Positions 33,059 through 42,944 of a DNA stretch of 64,000 nucleotides are shown here, one piece after another; position 1 is the stretch's first letter, and every line of letters starts with the position of its first letter. A model generated the notes under the pieces. That model had not been told where the DNA came from, ran no database searches, and saw nothing but the letters and a program-made list of their open reading frames with translations. The stretch is from Gellertiella hungarica (GTDB lineage: Bacteria; Pseudomonadota; Alphaproteobacteria; Rhizobiales; Rhizobiaceae): assembly GCF_014197145.1 (NCBI RefSeq), contig NZ_JACIEZ010000007.1, forward strand, positions 124,001 through 188,000. The letters run 5' to 3'. Position numbers and translations under genes: made by a program.

Positions 33059-34105
33059 TCAGCGGGCGGCGGCGTAGATGCGGTCGATGGCGGCGGACAC
33101 GGCCGCGAGCCCCTCGGCGGACGGGTCGAAGCCCTTGCTGCGTGCCAGTCTCGCCGCCCAGGCGGCAATCGCCTTTCCGCCCCAGTCTTCCGGCGGGCGG
33201 GCAAGCGCCTCGCGGCGGGTGCCGTGGAAGCGCTCGGTGACGAAATCGTAGAAGGACCCGTCGACATTGCGCATCGCCGCGCCGCCGCCGGTGCCATAGA
33301 CGCTCGCCTCGATGACGGCGTCCCGGCCGGCCTGCAACCGCCAGGAACAGGCAATGCGGATCACCGGCCCCGAGCGGGGGGTGAGCGTCGCGACGGCAAA
33401 GTCCTCGACGGCCTCCATGCCCGCAACAAGCGGTTCTCCGCCCGCCGACAGATGGCTGTCCACATGGGCGATCTCGGGAAAATCCAGGAGCCAGAGCGCG
33501 AGATCGACGAGATGCACGCCGAGATCCATCACCGCTCCACCGCCGGAAAGCGCCCGGTCGTAGAACCACGGCTTGTCCGGGCCATAGGCATTGTGAAAGG
33601 TGAGATCGAGGGCAAGGAGGGTGCCGAGCGCACCGCTTCGGACGAGTTCGCGGATGGCCTCCATGCCTGCCGTATGGCGATAGGAGAAGTCGACGCCGAG
33701 CAGCCGGTCGGCCCGGCGTGCCGCCTCGATCACGGCCCGGGCCTCGGCCTCGCTGCGCCCGAGCGGCTTCTGGCAGAAGACGGCGATGCCGGCCTCCAGC
33801 GCCGCAATAGCCTGCTCCGCATGCTGGGCGCTCGGGGTGGCGATCACCAGCCCGTCGGGTCTTTCGGCAATCAGCGCGTCGAGGGAGGAGTGCACCCGCG
33901 CCCCGGGCGCGATGCGGGCGGCCTCCTCCAGCGCTTCCGGGGAGGCATCGGCAAGGGCGACGGCCTCCGCGAGACCGGCCTCGAGCAGCGACTTCATCCG
34001 GTGGCGGCCGATCCAGCCGACGCCCAGAAAGGCAAGGCGCGGGAGGGCCGGATCCGCCGGCGCGGCAGGGCGCGCGGCGGGGGCGGTTCGCAGAAGATCG
34101 TTCAT
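33059..34105 (-). CDS. Gfo/Idh/MocA family oxidoreductase
   Basis: A 348-residue NAD(P)-dependent dehydrogenase. The Rossmann motif FLGVGWIGRHR is near residues 26-36, and the active-site Lys motif appears as CQKPLGRS, replacing the usual EKP, near residue 113. The C-terminal substrate domain has GGGAVMDLGVHLVDLALWLL (about 193-212). It starts within the stop of the zinc-dehydrogenase gene (4-base overlap), so the two form an operon divergent from the sugar/glycosyltransferase genes. A role in making or breaking down a sugar for that cluster is inferred. Confidence 0.9.
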   Translation of the reverse strand: MNDLLRTAPAARPAAPADPALPRLAFLGVGWIGRHRMKSLLEAGLAEAVALADASPEALEEAARIAPGARVHSSLDALIAERPDGLVIATPSAQHAEQAIAALEAGIAVFCQKPLGRSEAEARAVIEAARRADRLLGVDFSYRHTAGMEAIRELVRSGALGTLLALDLTFHNAYGPDKPWFYDRALSGGGAVMDLGVHLVDLALWLLDFPEIAHVDSHLSAGGEPLVAGMEAVEDFAVATLTPRSGPVIRIACSWRLQAGRDAVIEASVYGTGGGAAMRNVDGSFYDFVTERFHGTRREALARPPEDWGGKAIAAWAARLARSKGFDPSAEGLAAVSAAIDRIYAAAR

Positions 34106-35091
34106 GGCGCGATCACCAGTGCCTTGAGGAAGCCGTCGGGGCGGTCGCGCGTGGCATCGAGCGCCTCGCCCAGCCCGGAGAGCGGATAGGTATGGGTGAA
34201 GAGCGGGCGCGGATCGAGCCGGCCCTCGGCGACGGCGGCCACCGCCTCGCGGATGCCGCTGACATAGACGGCCGGATCCCGCTCATGGGCATTGATCACG
34301 TCGAGGCCGCGCCAGTTCCAGAGCTGCATGTTCACCTGCCGCGGCCCGTCCTGGTGATAGCCGGCAATCACCAGCCGGCCGCGCTCCTTCGTGAGCTCGC
34401 CGGCAAGGTCGATCGGCCACTGCTTGCCGACCGCCTCGATGACGCAATCGCAGAAGGCGCCGCCGGTCAGGCCGCGCACCGCCTCGATGATCTGCCAGTG
34501 GTCCTCCATTGGAATGGTCACCGCCGCACCCATCCGGCTCGCCACTTCCAGCGAATAGGGGCGTCGGGAAATCGCGATCACCCTTGCCCCCGCCGAGGCG
34601 GCGAGACGGGTGAGAAGCGCGCCGAGAAAGCCGATGCCGACGATCGCGACCGTCTGGCCGGCCCGGATTTCCGAGCGGCGGAAGATGTTCATGGCGCAGC
34701 CGAGCGGCTCTCCCGGAAAGGGCATGCCGTCGAGCGCGGCGGGGAGGGGAACGACCATGGACTGGTCGGCGATGTCATGGGTGGCATAGGCGTGATAGCT
34801 GAGCGCGGCAACGCGGTCGCCGACCGAGAGCCCCTCGACGCCCGGCCCGACCGCCGCGATGACGCCCCAGCCCTCGTGTCCGAGCCCGCCGGGTTCGGTC
34901 GGAAAGGTCATCCAGTCCGGCCCCGCCCAGGGGCCGAGATTGGACGCGCAGACGCCCGAGCCTTCCAGCCGGATCAGCACCTGCCCATCGCCGGGTTCCG
35001 GCAGGGGATGGTGCTCCACCCGCATCTCGCCCGCGCCCGTCACCACCGCAGCCGCCATCTCTCCGGCCACGGTTCCTGGCATCATCGTCAT
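34102..35091 (-). CDS. Zinc-binding alcohol dehydrogenase family protein (MDR)
   Basis: A 329-residue medium-chain dehydrogenase. The catalytic domain holds GSGVCASNLGPWAGPDW, where the first catalytic-zinc Cys is present, and GHEGWGVIAAVG with the zinc His-Glu pair. The NAD(P)-binding fold has VAIVGIGFLGALL. The structural-zinc Cys cluster of classic ADHs is absent, so only one zinc is expected. GGGAG lies 9 bases before the ATG at 35091. It leads the two-gene minus-strand operon and probably oxidises a sugar or polyol. Confidence 0.88.
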   Translation of the reverse strand: MTMMPGTVAGEMAAAVVTGAGEMRVEHHPLPEPGDGQVLIRLEGSGVCASNLGPWAGPDWMTFPTEPGGLGHEGWGVIAAVGPGVEGLSVGDRVAALSYHAYATHDIADQSMVVPLPAALDGMPFPGEPLGCAMNIFRRSEIRAGQTVAIVGIGFLGALLTRLAASAGARVIAISRRPYSLEVASRMGAAVTIPMEDHWQIIEAVRGLTGGAFCDCVIEAVGKQWPIDLAGELTKERGRLVIAGYHQDGPRQVNMQLWNWRGLDVINAHERDPAVYVSGIREAVAAVAEGRLDPRPLFTHTYPLSGLGEALDATRDRPDGFLKALVIAP

Positions 35092-35352
35092 CCCGTGCGC
35101 TCCCTTGTGCAGGGGCTTTTCGGGCCGGGTCGGGCGCCGCCTGCATCCTGAAATGTGCCTTGTTCCGACCGCCGGCCACGGGGGCTTGAACCGGCAAGCG
35201 GACAAATGGTTCCGCCGGGGGCGGTAGAAGATGAAGAAGATGCTCGCCTGCGCCGGCGGATGTCATTGATGAAGTCATTGATGAGGAACCATTTGAGCCG
35301 TGAGCGGTTCAACCTTCCTCAGGGGGCCGATTAATCCAACTTCGAGAGCGCT

Positions 35353-36459
35353 ATGTCAAAGATTTTGGTTACCGGCGGGTGTGGTTTTATTGGAAGGCAT
35401 GTCACGGAAGAACTGGTCGGGAAGGGATATGAGGTCCGAATACTGGACGCCCTGATCGATCAGGTTCACGCGGATGGCGAGATTGCCATCCCGGAGGGAG
35501 TGGAGCTCCTGAGGGGGGATGTCAGGGATCGGGAGGCCGTTCGCGAGGCGCTCGACGGCGTCGATGCGGTCATCCACCTGGCCGCGGAAGTCGGCGTCGG
35601 CCAGTCCATGTACGAGATCGCCCGCTATGTGGGCGGCAACGATCTCGGCACCGCCGTCCTCATCGAGGCGATGATCGGCCTGCCGATCCGCCGCATCGTC
35701 GTCGCCTCCTCCATGAGCGTCTATGGCGAGGGTCTCTACCAGGGACCCGACGGCACGCGGTTCAACCGTATCCGCCGCCGGCCCGAATGGGTCCGCGCGG
35801 GGCAGTGGGAGCCGAGAGGCCCGAACGGCGAGGCGCTCCAGCCCGTCGCCACCGACGAGGAAAAGCTCGTCGATCTCGCCTCCATCTATGCCCTCACCAA
35901 ATATGCGCAGGAACGGCAGGTCCTCATTTTCGGCGAGGCCTACGAGGTGGAAGCGGTGGCGCTGCGCCTGTTCAACGTCTTCGGCGCCGGCCAGGCGCTC
36001 TCCAACCCCTATACCGGCGTGCTTGCGAACTTCGCCGCGCGCCTCGCCAACGGCCAGCCGCCGACCATCTTCGAGGACGGCGAGCAGCGGCGCGATTTCG
36101 TCCATGTGCGGGACGTGGCGCTCGCCTTCCGCCTCGCGCTGGAACAGCCGCAGGCACGCGGTCACGTCATCAATATCGGCAGCGGCCAGAGCTATTCGGT
36201 CTCGGATGTCGCCGTGATGCTGGCCGAGGCGATGGGCGTTCCCGACATCGCGCCCGAGATCCTCGGCAAGGCCCGTTCGGGCGACATCAGGAACTGCTTC
36301 GCCGACATTTCCAAGGCCCGCGAGCTTCTGGGCTTCGAGCCGCGCTACCGGCTGGAGCAGTCGCTCGGGCCCTTCGTGGAATGGGTGCGCGGCACGGCCG
36401 CGGTCGACCGCGGCGCCGAGATGCGGCGCCAGCTGGAAGAGCGGGGTCTGGTATCATGA
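35353..36459 (+). CDS. NAD-dependent epimerase/dehydratase (extended SDR)
   Basis: A 368-residue nucleotide-sugar-type enzyme. The Rossmann motif TGGCGFIGRH is at residues 7-16, the active-site Ser is in VVASSMSVYGEG, and the catalytic pair is in YALTKYAQE (Tyr-x-x-x-Lys, about residues 180-184). An unusual insertion with basic residues follows the Ser motif, as in CDP-paratose/dTDP-rhamnose 4-epimerase-like proteins. It begins the plus-strand glycan operon; its stop overlaps the next gene by 4 bases. The 260-base gap to the divergent dehydrogenase operon holds a 12-bp tandem repeat (GTCATTGATGAA/GTCATTGATGAG near 35262-35285) and presumably the promoters. Confidence 0.92.
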   Translation: MSKILVTGGCGFIGRHVTEELVGKGYEVRILDALIDQVHADGEIAIPEGVELLRGDVRDREAVREALDGVDAVIHLAAEVGVGQSMYEIARYVGGNDLGTAVLIEAMIGLPIRRIVVASSMSVYGEGLYQGPDGTRFNRIRRRPEWVRAGQWEPRGPNGEALQPVATDEEKLVDLASIYALTKYAQERQVLIFGEAYEVEAVALRLFNVFGAGQALSNPYTGVLANFAARLANGQPPTIFEDGEQRRDFVHVRDVALAFRLALEQPQARGHVINIGSGQSYSVSDVAVMLAEAMGVPDIAPEILGKARSGDIRNCFADISKARELLGFEPRYRLEQSLGPFVEWVRGTAAVDRGAEMRRQLEERGLVS

Positions 36460-38498
36460 AAACACCGGCAAGCGGAGACAAGGCGGCGGGTGCCGCACGC
36501 CCCTACGGGTTCGTGGAATGGTTCCGTCCCGGCGAGAGGGAGCGGACGCTGGAGGTCCTGCCGGACATCCTCGCCAGCGGGGCGAGCTACCTGCGCACCC
36601 ATCTGTCCTGGGCAGAATATCTGGCGCCGGGCGGCGAGGCCTGGTTCGACTGGCTGATACCCGAGCTCGGCCGGGCCATCGATCTTCTGCCCTGCATCCA
36701 TTACACGCCCCCGTCCCTGTCGCGCACGGGGCGCGCCTCCGGCCCGCCCGTCGACCTGAAGTCCTATGCGGATTTCGTCGATCACGTCCTCACCCGCTAC
36801 GGCCGGCACTTCCGCCACATCGAGCTCTGGAACGAGCCGAACAACCTGCTCGACTGGGACTGGCGGGTGGATACCGACTTCCTGATGTTCAGCGAGATGG
36901 TGGGCGGCGCGGCCTACTGGGCCGGGAAGCGCGGCTTCAGGCCCGTGCTCGGCGGCCCTTGCCCCTTCGATCCCCACTGGCTCAACCTGATGGGCGAGCG
37001 CGGCGTGCTCGGCGTCGTCGATGCGGTGGGCTTCCATGGCTTTCCCGGCACCTGGGACAGCGAGGCCGGCACCTGGGGCGGCTGGGACATGCATCTCGGC
37101 GAGATGCGCGCGATCATCGACCGCTTCAACCCGCAAGCCGAGATCTGGATCACCGAAACCGGCTATTCCACCTGGCGGCAGGACGAGCTCGAGCAGGCGC
37201 GCCGCTTTGCGCAGGCACTGCAGGTGCCGGCGGACCGCATGTACTGGTATTCCTGGCGGGACGTGCCGCCGGATGTGCCGGTGCAGGAGGGCCTCTGGTT
37301 CGATCCCCGGCATTATCACCTGGGGGCAGTCACCCATGAGGGCCAGCCGAAGCTTCTCGCCCGCCTGCTGACGGAAGGCGGAGTGGAGCGGCTGAAGGCG
37401 GTGACCGAACTCGCCGTTCCCCATCTTGCCAAGGCGGCCGCGCCGATCCTCGTGACCGGCGGCAGCGGCTTCATAGGCTCCAACCTGGCCGACAGCCTGC
37501 TTCGCGATGGCGAGGAGGTCATCGTCCTCGACAATCTCGGCCGTCCCGGCGTCGACCAGAACCTTGCCTGGCTGACGGAACGGCATGGAGACCGGGTGCA
37601 TCCGGTGCTTGCCGATGTCAGGGATTACCACGGCATGGAAGCCGCCTTCGCCGATGCAAGGGCGGTGTTCCACTTCGCCGCGCAGACGGCGGTGACGACG
37701 AGCCTCAGCCATCCGATGGACGATTTCGAGGCCAATGCCCGCGGCACGATCAACGTGCTGGAGGCGGTGCGCAAGGCGGGGCGCCGCGCGCCCGTGATCT
37801 TCGCCAGCACCAACAAGGTCTATGGCGCGCTCGAGGACCTGAAGATGATCGAGCTCGACGACCGCTACATTCCCTCCGACGAGGCGATCCGGGCGAGCGG
37901 CATCGGCGAGGACCGGCCGCTCAGCTTCTGCACGCCCTAAGGCTGCTCCAAGGGCGTCGCCGACCAGTATGTGCTGGATTACGCCAAATCCTTCGGAATT
38001 CCGACGGCGGTGCTGCGCATGAGCTGCATCTACGGCCCGCGCCAGTTCGGCACCGAGGATCAGGGCTGGGTCGCGCATTTCCTCATCCGCGCGCTCGCCG
38101 GCGAGGCGATCTCCATCTATGGCGACGGCAAGCAGGTGCGCGACGTGCTGCATGTGGACGATGCGGTGGCCGCCTATCGCACCGTGCTGGGTTCGATCGA
38201 GCGGGTGAAGGGCGAGGTGTTCAATCTCGGCGGCGGACCGCACAATGCCGTCAGCGTGCTCGGCGTTCTGCGCGAGATCGAGAAGCTCACCCGCAGGCCG
38301 CTCGAGACCTCCTTCGGCGAATGGCGGGCGGGCGACCAGTTTTATTTCGTCGCCGATACCGGCAAGCTCGAGCGTTCGCTCGGCTGGCGGGCCCAGATGC
38401 GCTGGCGCGACGGCTTGCGCAACCTCGCCGAATGGCTGGTCGAGCATCGCTTCGGCGGCGAACCGGTTTTGGCCAAGCGCCAGAGGATAACCGCCTGA
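36456..38498 (+). pseudogene. Glycoside-hydrolase-clan-A/NAD-epimerase fusion interrupted by an in-frame TAA
   Basis: A 680-codon frame broken by one ochre codon at 37938-37940 (codon 495). Residues 1-325 resemble clan-A glycosidases of the beta-xylosidase type, with the acid/base Glu127 in ELWNEPNN and the nucleophile Glu234 in WITETGYS. Residues 330-680 form an extended SDR epimerase with VTGGSGFIGSN (331-341), a Ser-containing FASTNKVYG, and then SFCTP-stop-GCSKGVADQY. The expected motif is TPYGCSKG, so the stop replaces the catalytic Tyr of YxxxK. Homology continues without a gap to 38498. As written the epimerase half is dead; a base-call error (TAT or TAC to TAA) is a real possibility. 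Overlapped by 4 bases with the previous gene and by 1 with the next. Confidence 0.85.
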
Positions 38499-39613
38499 TG
38501 GCCGGCGGCCGGCACGACCGGGGACGGCTGATCCTGATGACCGTGGATGCGGTGGGCGGCGTCTGGCGCCACGCGATGGATCTCGCCGCCGGGTTGCGCG
38601 CCTGTCGGAAAGCCCGCATCCTCTTCGTCGGTCTCGGGCCGGAACCCGCGCCTGACAAGGTGGCGGAAGCGGAGGCGATCGGCCGGCTCCTCTGGCTCGA
38701 CCTGCCGCTCGACTGGATGGCCGGGGATGCCGGGGCCCTTCTGCCCGTGCCGGAGCGGATCGCCTCAATCGCCCGTTCCGAAGGCGCGGATATCGTCCAT
38801 CTCAACCTGCCTTCCCAGGCAGCCGGCCTCAGCCTGCCGGTTCCTGTCGTCACCGTCTCCCATTCCTGCGTCGTCACCTGGTTTGCGGGCGTGCGCGGTC
38901 ATGGGCTCCCGGATCACTGGGCGTGGCAGGAGCGGCTGAACCGGGCGGGCTTCGACTGCTCCGATGCCGTGCTGGCTCCGAGCCGCAGCCATGCGGCGAT
39001 GCTGAAGGCGGCCTATGGCCCGATCCCCCATCTCGCGGTGGTGCTGAACGGCAGCGCCTGCCCGGAACGGCATCCGCCGAAGGACGAGATCGTCTTTTCC
39101 GCCGGGCGCTGGTGGGACGACGGCAAGAACGGCGCCGTGCTCGACCGCGCCGCCCCGCAGATGGTCTGGCCGCTGCATGTGGCGGGCGCCACGCTGGGGC
39201 CGAACGGGCAGGCCCTCGCCTTCTCCCATGCCCGGCACCTCGGCGAACTGTCCCATCGCCGGACCATGGCGGAGATGGAACGGGCGGGGATCGTCGTCTC
39301 CCCCTCGACCTACGAGCCCTTCGGCCTTGCGGCACTCGAGGCGGCACGGGCGGGCGCGGCGCTCGTCCTCTCCGACATCCCGACCTATCGCGAGCTCTGG
39401 GACGGGGCGGCGCTCTTTGCCGATCCCGCCGATCCGGGGGCCTTCGCACTTGCCGTCAACCGGCTCGCGGAAAGCGAAGCGCTCCGGACCGATCTTGCCC
39501 GTGCGGCCCGCCTGCGCGCCCGGCGCTACACGGTGGATGCCCAGGCCGAAGCCGTCAGCCGCCTTCACGACCGCCTTCTCGGCATCACGACCACGCAGAC
39601 CGCAGCGGAGTAG
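38498..39613 (+). CDS. Glycosyltransferase family 4-like protein
   Basis: A 371-residue GT-B-fold transferase. The N-terminal half starts LILMTVDAVGGVWRHAMDLAAGL, the GG-containing acceptor loop typical of GT4. The C-terminal donor-binding half has VFSAGRWWDDGKN, and IVVSPSTYEPFGLAALEAARAGAALVLSDIPTYREL with the EPFGLAALE motif that contacts the nucleotide sugar. The ATG at 38498 overlaps the stop of the previous gene. Donor and acceptor are unknown; its place in the operon indicates a role in building one glycan. Confidence 0.92.
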   Translation: MAGGRHDRGRLILMTVDAVGGVWRHAMDLAAGLRACRKARILFVGLGPEPAPDKVAEAEAIGRLLWLDLPLDWMAGDAGALLPVPERIASIARSEGADIVHLNLPSQAAGLSLPVPVVTVSHSCVVTWFAGVRGHGLPDHWAWQERLNRAGFDCSDAVLAPSRSHAAMLKAAYGPIPHLAVVLNGSACPERHPPKDEIVFSAGRWWDDGKNGAVLDRAAPQMVWPLHVAGATLGPNGQALAFSHARHLGELSHRRTMAEMERAGIVVSPSTYEPFGLAALEAARAGAALVLSDIPTYRELWDGAALFADPADPGAFALAVNRLAESEALRTDLARAARLRARRYTVDAQAEAVSRLHDRLLGITTTQTAAE

Positions 39614-39615
39614 CC

Positions 39616-40746
39616 ATGCGTTTTCTCTTCTATACCCATTCCCTCGTCTCCGACTGGAACCACGGCAATGCGCATTTCCTGCGCGGCATCATGCGCGACC
39701 TGCTGCGGCGCGGCCATCGGGCGGAGGCCCTCGAGCCCGCGGATTCCTGGAGCCGCGAGAATCTGGAGCGCGACCAGGGCGCGGCGGCGGTGGAGGGTTT
39801 TCACCGCGCTTTTCCCGATCTCGTCAGCCGCCGCTACGGCCCGGACTTCGACCATGAGGCGGCGCTCGATCAGGCGGATGTGGTGATCGTCCACGAATGG
39901 ACGGACCCCGCACTCGTGGCCCGCATCGGCCGGGCGCGGCGGAACGGCGGGCGCTTTTCGCTTCTCTTCCACGACACCCACCACCGGGCCGTCTCCGCCG
40001 AGGGCGACATCGCCGGGCTGACGCTCGAGGATTATGATGCGGTTCTTGCCTTCGGCGAGACGCTGCGCGAGCGCTATCTCGCGGCCGGCTGGGGCAGCCA
40101 TGTCTTCACCTGGCACGAGGCGGCCGACGACGCCCTCTTCCATCCGATGCCGGAGGTGGAGAAGGAGGGCGATCTCGTCTGGATCGGGAACTGGGGCGAT
40201 GACGAGCGCTCCGCCGAAATCCTCGAATTTCTCGTCCGGCCGGCCCGCGCCCTGAAGCTCCGCACCGCGGTGAGGGGGGTGCGCTACCCCGCCCATGCGC
40301 TGCAGGCACTGGACGAGGCGGGCATCGCCCATGGCGGATGGATCGCCAATGCGGAGGTGCCGCGGGCCTTTGCCCGCCACCGGGTCACCATGCACATTCC
40401 GCGCCGGCCCTATGTGGAGGCGCTTCCCGGCATCCCGACCATCCGGGTCTTCGAGGCGCTGGCCTCGGGCATACCGCTGGTATCGGCGCCGTGGAACGAT
40501 GCCGAACATCTCTTCCGCCCGGGCACGGATTATCTCGTGGCGCGCGACGGCGCGGAGATGGAACGCTGCCTTTCCGCGATCCTCGCCGACCGCGATCTCG
40601 CCGAAGGCCTGTCGGCTGCGGGTCTGGAGACGATCCGGGCGCGGCATACCTGCCGCCACCGGGTGGACGAGCTGATGGCGGTGCTCGCCGCGCGGGGCAC
40701 GTTCGATGTCAGGGAGAAACTTGCGCCGAAGGAGGCCGCGGAATGA
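39616..40746 (+). CDS. CgeB-like glycosyltransferase (copy 1)
   Basis: A 376-residue GT-B-type protein of the CgeB/spore-maturation family. It begins MRFLFYTHSLVSDWNHGNAHFLRGIMRDLLRRGH, carries LVWIGNWGDDERSAEI in the middle, and ends with the donor-site pattern PGIPTIRVFEALASGIPLVSAPWNDAEHLFRPGTDYLVARDG. It is 3 bases after the previous stop and overlaps the next gene by 4 bases. The two following genes are divergent copies of the same family, which suggests successive additions of different sugars. Confidence 0.88.
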   Translation: MRFLFYTHSLVSDWNHGNAHFLRGIMRDLLRRGHRAEALEPADSWSRENLERDQGAAAVEGFHRAFPDLVSRRYGPDFDHEAALDQADVVIVHEWTDPALVARIGRARRNGGRFSLLFHDTHHRAVSAEGDIAGLTLEDYDAVLAFGETLRERYLAAGWGSHVFTWHEAADDALFHPMPEVEKEGDLVWIGNWGDDERSAEILEFLVRPARALKLRTAVRGVRYPAHALQALDEAGIAHGGWIANAEVPRAFARHRVTMHIPRRPYVEALPGIPTIRVFEALASGIPLVSAPWNDAEHLFRPGTDYLVARDGAEMERCLSAILADRDLAEGLSAAGLETIRARHTCRHRVDELMAVLAARGTFDVREKLAPKEAAE

Positions 40747-41834
40747 AGATCGCCTTTTACGGATCGAGCATCGTCTCGGCTTACTGGAACGGTGCCGCCA
40801 CCTATTACCGGGGGCTGCTGCGGGCCCTTGCCGCGCGCGGACACGACATCACCTTCTACGAGCCCGACGTCTACGACCGCCAGAAGAACCGCGACATCGA
40901 TCCGCCGGAATGGTGCAAGGTGGTGGTCTATGACGGCACCCTCGAGGCGCTGCGGCAGGCCGCCGCCCGGGCCGGCGAGGCGGATGTGGTGGTGAAGGCG
41001 AGCGGCGTCGGCTTCGAGGACGACCGGCTGCTGTCCGAGGTCATGGGCGCGGCCCGGCCGGAGGCGCTGAAGATCTTCTGGGACGTGGACGCCCCGGCGA
41101 CCCTTGCCGACCTGAAGGCCGCGCCGGACCATCCGCTGAGGCTTGCCCTTCCCCGCCTCGACATGGTGCTGACCTATGGCGGCGGCGATCCCGTCGTCAG
41201 CGCCTACCGGGCGCTCGGCGCGCGCGACTGCATCCCCGTCTACAACGCGCTCGATCCGGAAACGCATTTTCCGGTCGCCTCCGATCCGCGCTTCGTCGCC
41301 GATCTCGGCTTCCTCGGCAACCGCCTGCCGGACCGGGAAGCGCGCGTCGAGCAGTTCTTCCTCGAGCCGGCGGCGAAGAGCCCGAACCAGGCCTTTCTTC
41401 TCGGCGGCTCCGGCTGGGACGGCAAGCCGATGGCGGGGAACGTGCGCTCGCTCGGCCATGTCTCGACCCGCGACCACAACGCCTTCAACGTCTCGCCCAA
41501 GGCCGTCCTCAACATCTCCCGCGAAAGCATGGCGGAGAACGGCTTTTCGCCCGCCACCCGCGTCTTCGAGGCGGCGGGTGCGGGTGCCTGCCTGATCACC
41601 GACCACTGGGAGGGGATCGACCTTTTCCTGAAGCCCGACGAGGAGGTGCTGGTCGCCCGCGACGGGCAGGATGTCGCCGAGATCATCGGCCGGCTCGACC
41701 GGCAGCGGGCCTGGGAGATCGGCCGTAAGGCGCTTGCCCGCGTGCTTGCCGAGCACACCTACGATCATCGCGCGGAGGCCGTCGACCGGCTGCTGCGCAC
41801 CCACGGGCCCTCGCGGGTGGAGGCGGCGGAATGA
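40743..41834 (+). CDS. CgeB-like glycosyltransferase (copy 2)
   Basis: A 363-residue protein of the same family as its neighbours. The N-terminus is MKIAFYGSSIVSAYWNGAATYYRGLLRALAARGHDI, the middle has DLGFLGNRLPDREARVEQFFLEPA, and the donor site is ENGFSPATRVFEAAGAGACLITDHWEGIDLFLKPDEEVLVA. The C-terminus ends in the helical RVLAEHTYDHRAEAVDRLL, useful for judging the third copy. Coupled by ATGA overlaps at both ends. Confidence 0.88.
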   Translation: MKIAFYGSSIVSAYWNGAATYYRGLLRALAARGHDITFYEPDVYDRQKNRDIDPPEWCKVVVYDGTLEALRQAAARAGEADVVVKASGVGFEDDRLLSEVMGAARPEALKIFWDVDAPATLADLKAAPDHPLRLALPRLDMVLTYGGGDPVVSAYRALGARDCIPVYNALDPETHFPVASDPRFVADLGFLGNRLPDREARVEQFFLEPAAKSPNQAFLLGGSGWDGKPMAGNVRSLGHVSTRDHNAFNVSPKAVLNISRESMAENGFSPATRVFEAAGAGACLITDHWEGIDLFLKPDEEVLVARDGQDVAEIIGRLDRQRAWEIGRKALARVLAEHTYDHRAEAVDRLLRTHGPSRVEAAE

Positions 41835-42942
41835 CCGGAAGCCTCGACATCGTCATCTTCGGCCTCTCGCTCTCCTCCTCCTGGGGGAACGGCCACGCCA
41901 CCACCTTCCGCGCTCTCCTTCGCGGCCTTGCCGCCGAAGGTCACCGGGTGCTGTTCCTCGAAAGGGACGTGCCGTGGTATGCGGCCCACCGCGACCTGCC
42001 GGAGCCGGATTTCTGCGCCTTCTCGCTCTACCGCGAGCTGGATTCGGTTCTCGGGGACCACCGCGAGCGGATTCTTCGCGCCGATGCCGTGATCGTCGGG
42101 TCCTATGTGCCCGACGGCGTGGCGCTCATCGACCGGCTGGCGGCGCTCGGTCCCCGGCGGCTCTGCTTCTACGATATCGACACGCCCGTCACGCTGGCAC
42201 GGCTGGAGCGCGGCGAGGAGGAATTCCTCGCGCGCCGGCAGATCCCGCTCTTCGACGCCTATTTCTCCTTTTCCGGCGGCGCGGTGCTGGACAGGCTGGA
42301 GGCGCGGTTCGGGGCAAGGAAAGCCCTGCCGCTCTATTGCTCGGTGGATGCGGCGCGCTACCGTCCGACGGGGGATCCACTGCGATGGGACCTCGGCTAT
42401 CTCGGCACCTACAGTCCCGACCGCCAGCCGACGCTGGAGCGGCTCCTCATCGAGCCCGCGCGGCGCCTGCCGCACCGGCGCTTCGTGGTGGCCGGGCCGC
42501 AATATCCCGGCGACATCGACTGGCCGGCCAATGTGGAGCGGATCGAGCATCTCGGCCCCGCCGATCATCCGGCCTTCTACAGCCGCCAGCGCTTTACCCT
42601 CAACGTCACCCGGGCCGACATGATCGCCGCCGGCTGGTCGCCCAGCGTCCGTCTCTTCGAGGCGGCGGCCTGCGGCACGCCGATCGTCAGCGATGCCTGG
42701 CGCGGGCTGGACGACCTGCTGCCCAATGGCGAGGCGCTGATCATCGCCCGCGACGGCGATGACGTGATCCGCGCGCTGGAGACGCTCGACGATGCCGCGC
42801 TGGAGCGATGGCGCAAGCGGCGCGGGCCCGGGTGATGGCCGCCCATACGGGCGATGCCCGCGCCCGCGAACTGGCGGGCGCCCTCGGGCTGCTCGCCGAA
42901 AGGCGGCCGGAAGCGGCGCTGGCGCGCGCCATGGGAGAGTGA
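41831..42942 (+). pseudogene. CgeB-like glycosyltransferase (copy 3) with frameshift near the 3' end
   Basis: The annotated frame stops at 42835 after 334 codons, ending in RWRKRRGPG, which is unlike the family. If one base is restored at about 42805/42806, the frame continues as ARARVMAAHTGDARARELAGAL to the TGA at 42940. That gives about 370 residues, the length of its siblings, and matches the RVLAEHT-type end of copy 2. The rest of the protein is normal (FGLSLSSSWGNGHATTFRALLRGLAAEGH; SPSVRLFEAAACGTPIVSDAWRGLDDLLP). The last C-terminal helix may be dispensable, so the truncated protein could still be active. A sequencing indel or a real mutation are both possible. Confidence 0.8.
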
Positions 42943-42944
42943 GA

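Noticed and set aside
35262-35285. 12-bp tandem repeat GTCATTGATGAA/G as an iteron array
   Set aside because: Only two copies, in a promoter gap far from the replication genes; too little to call iterons.
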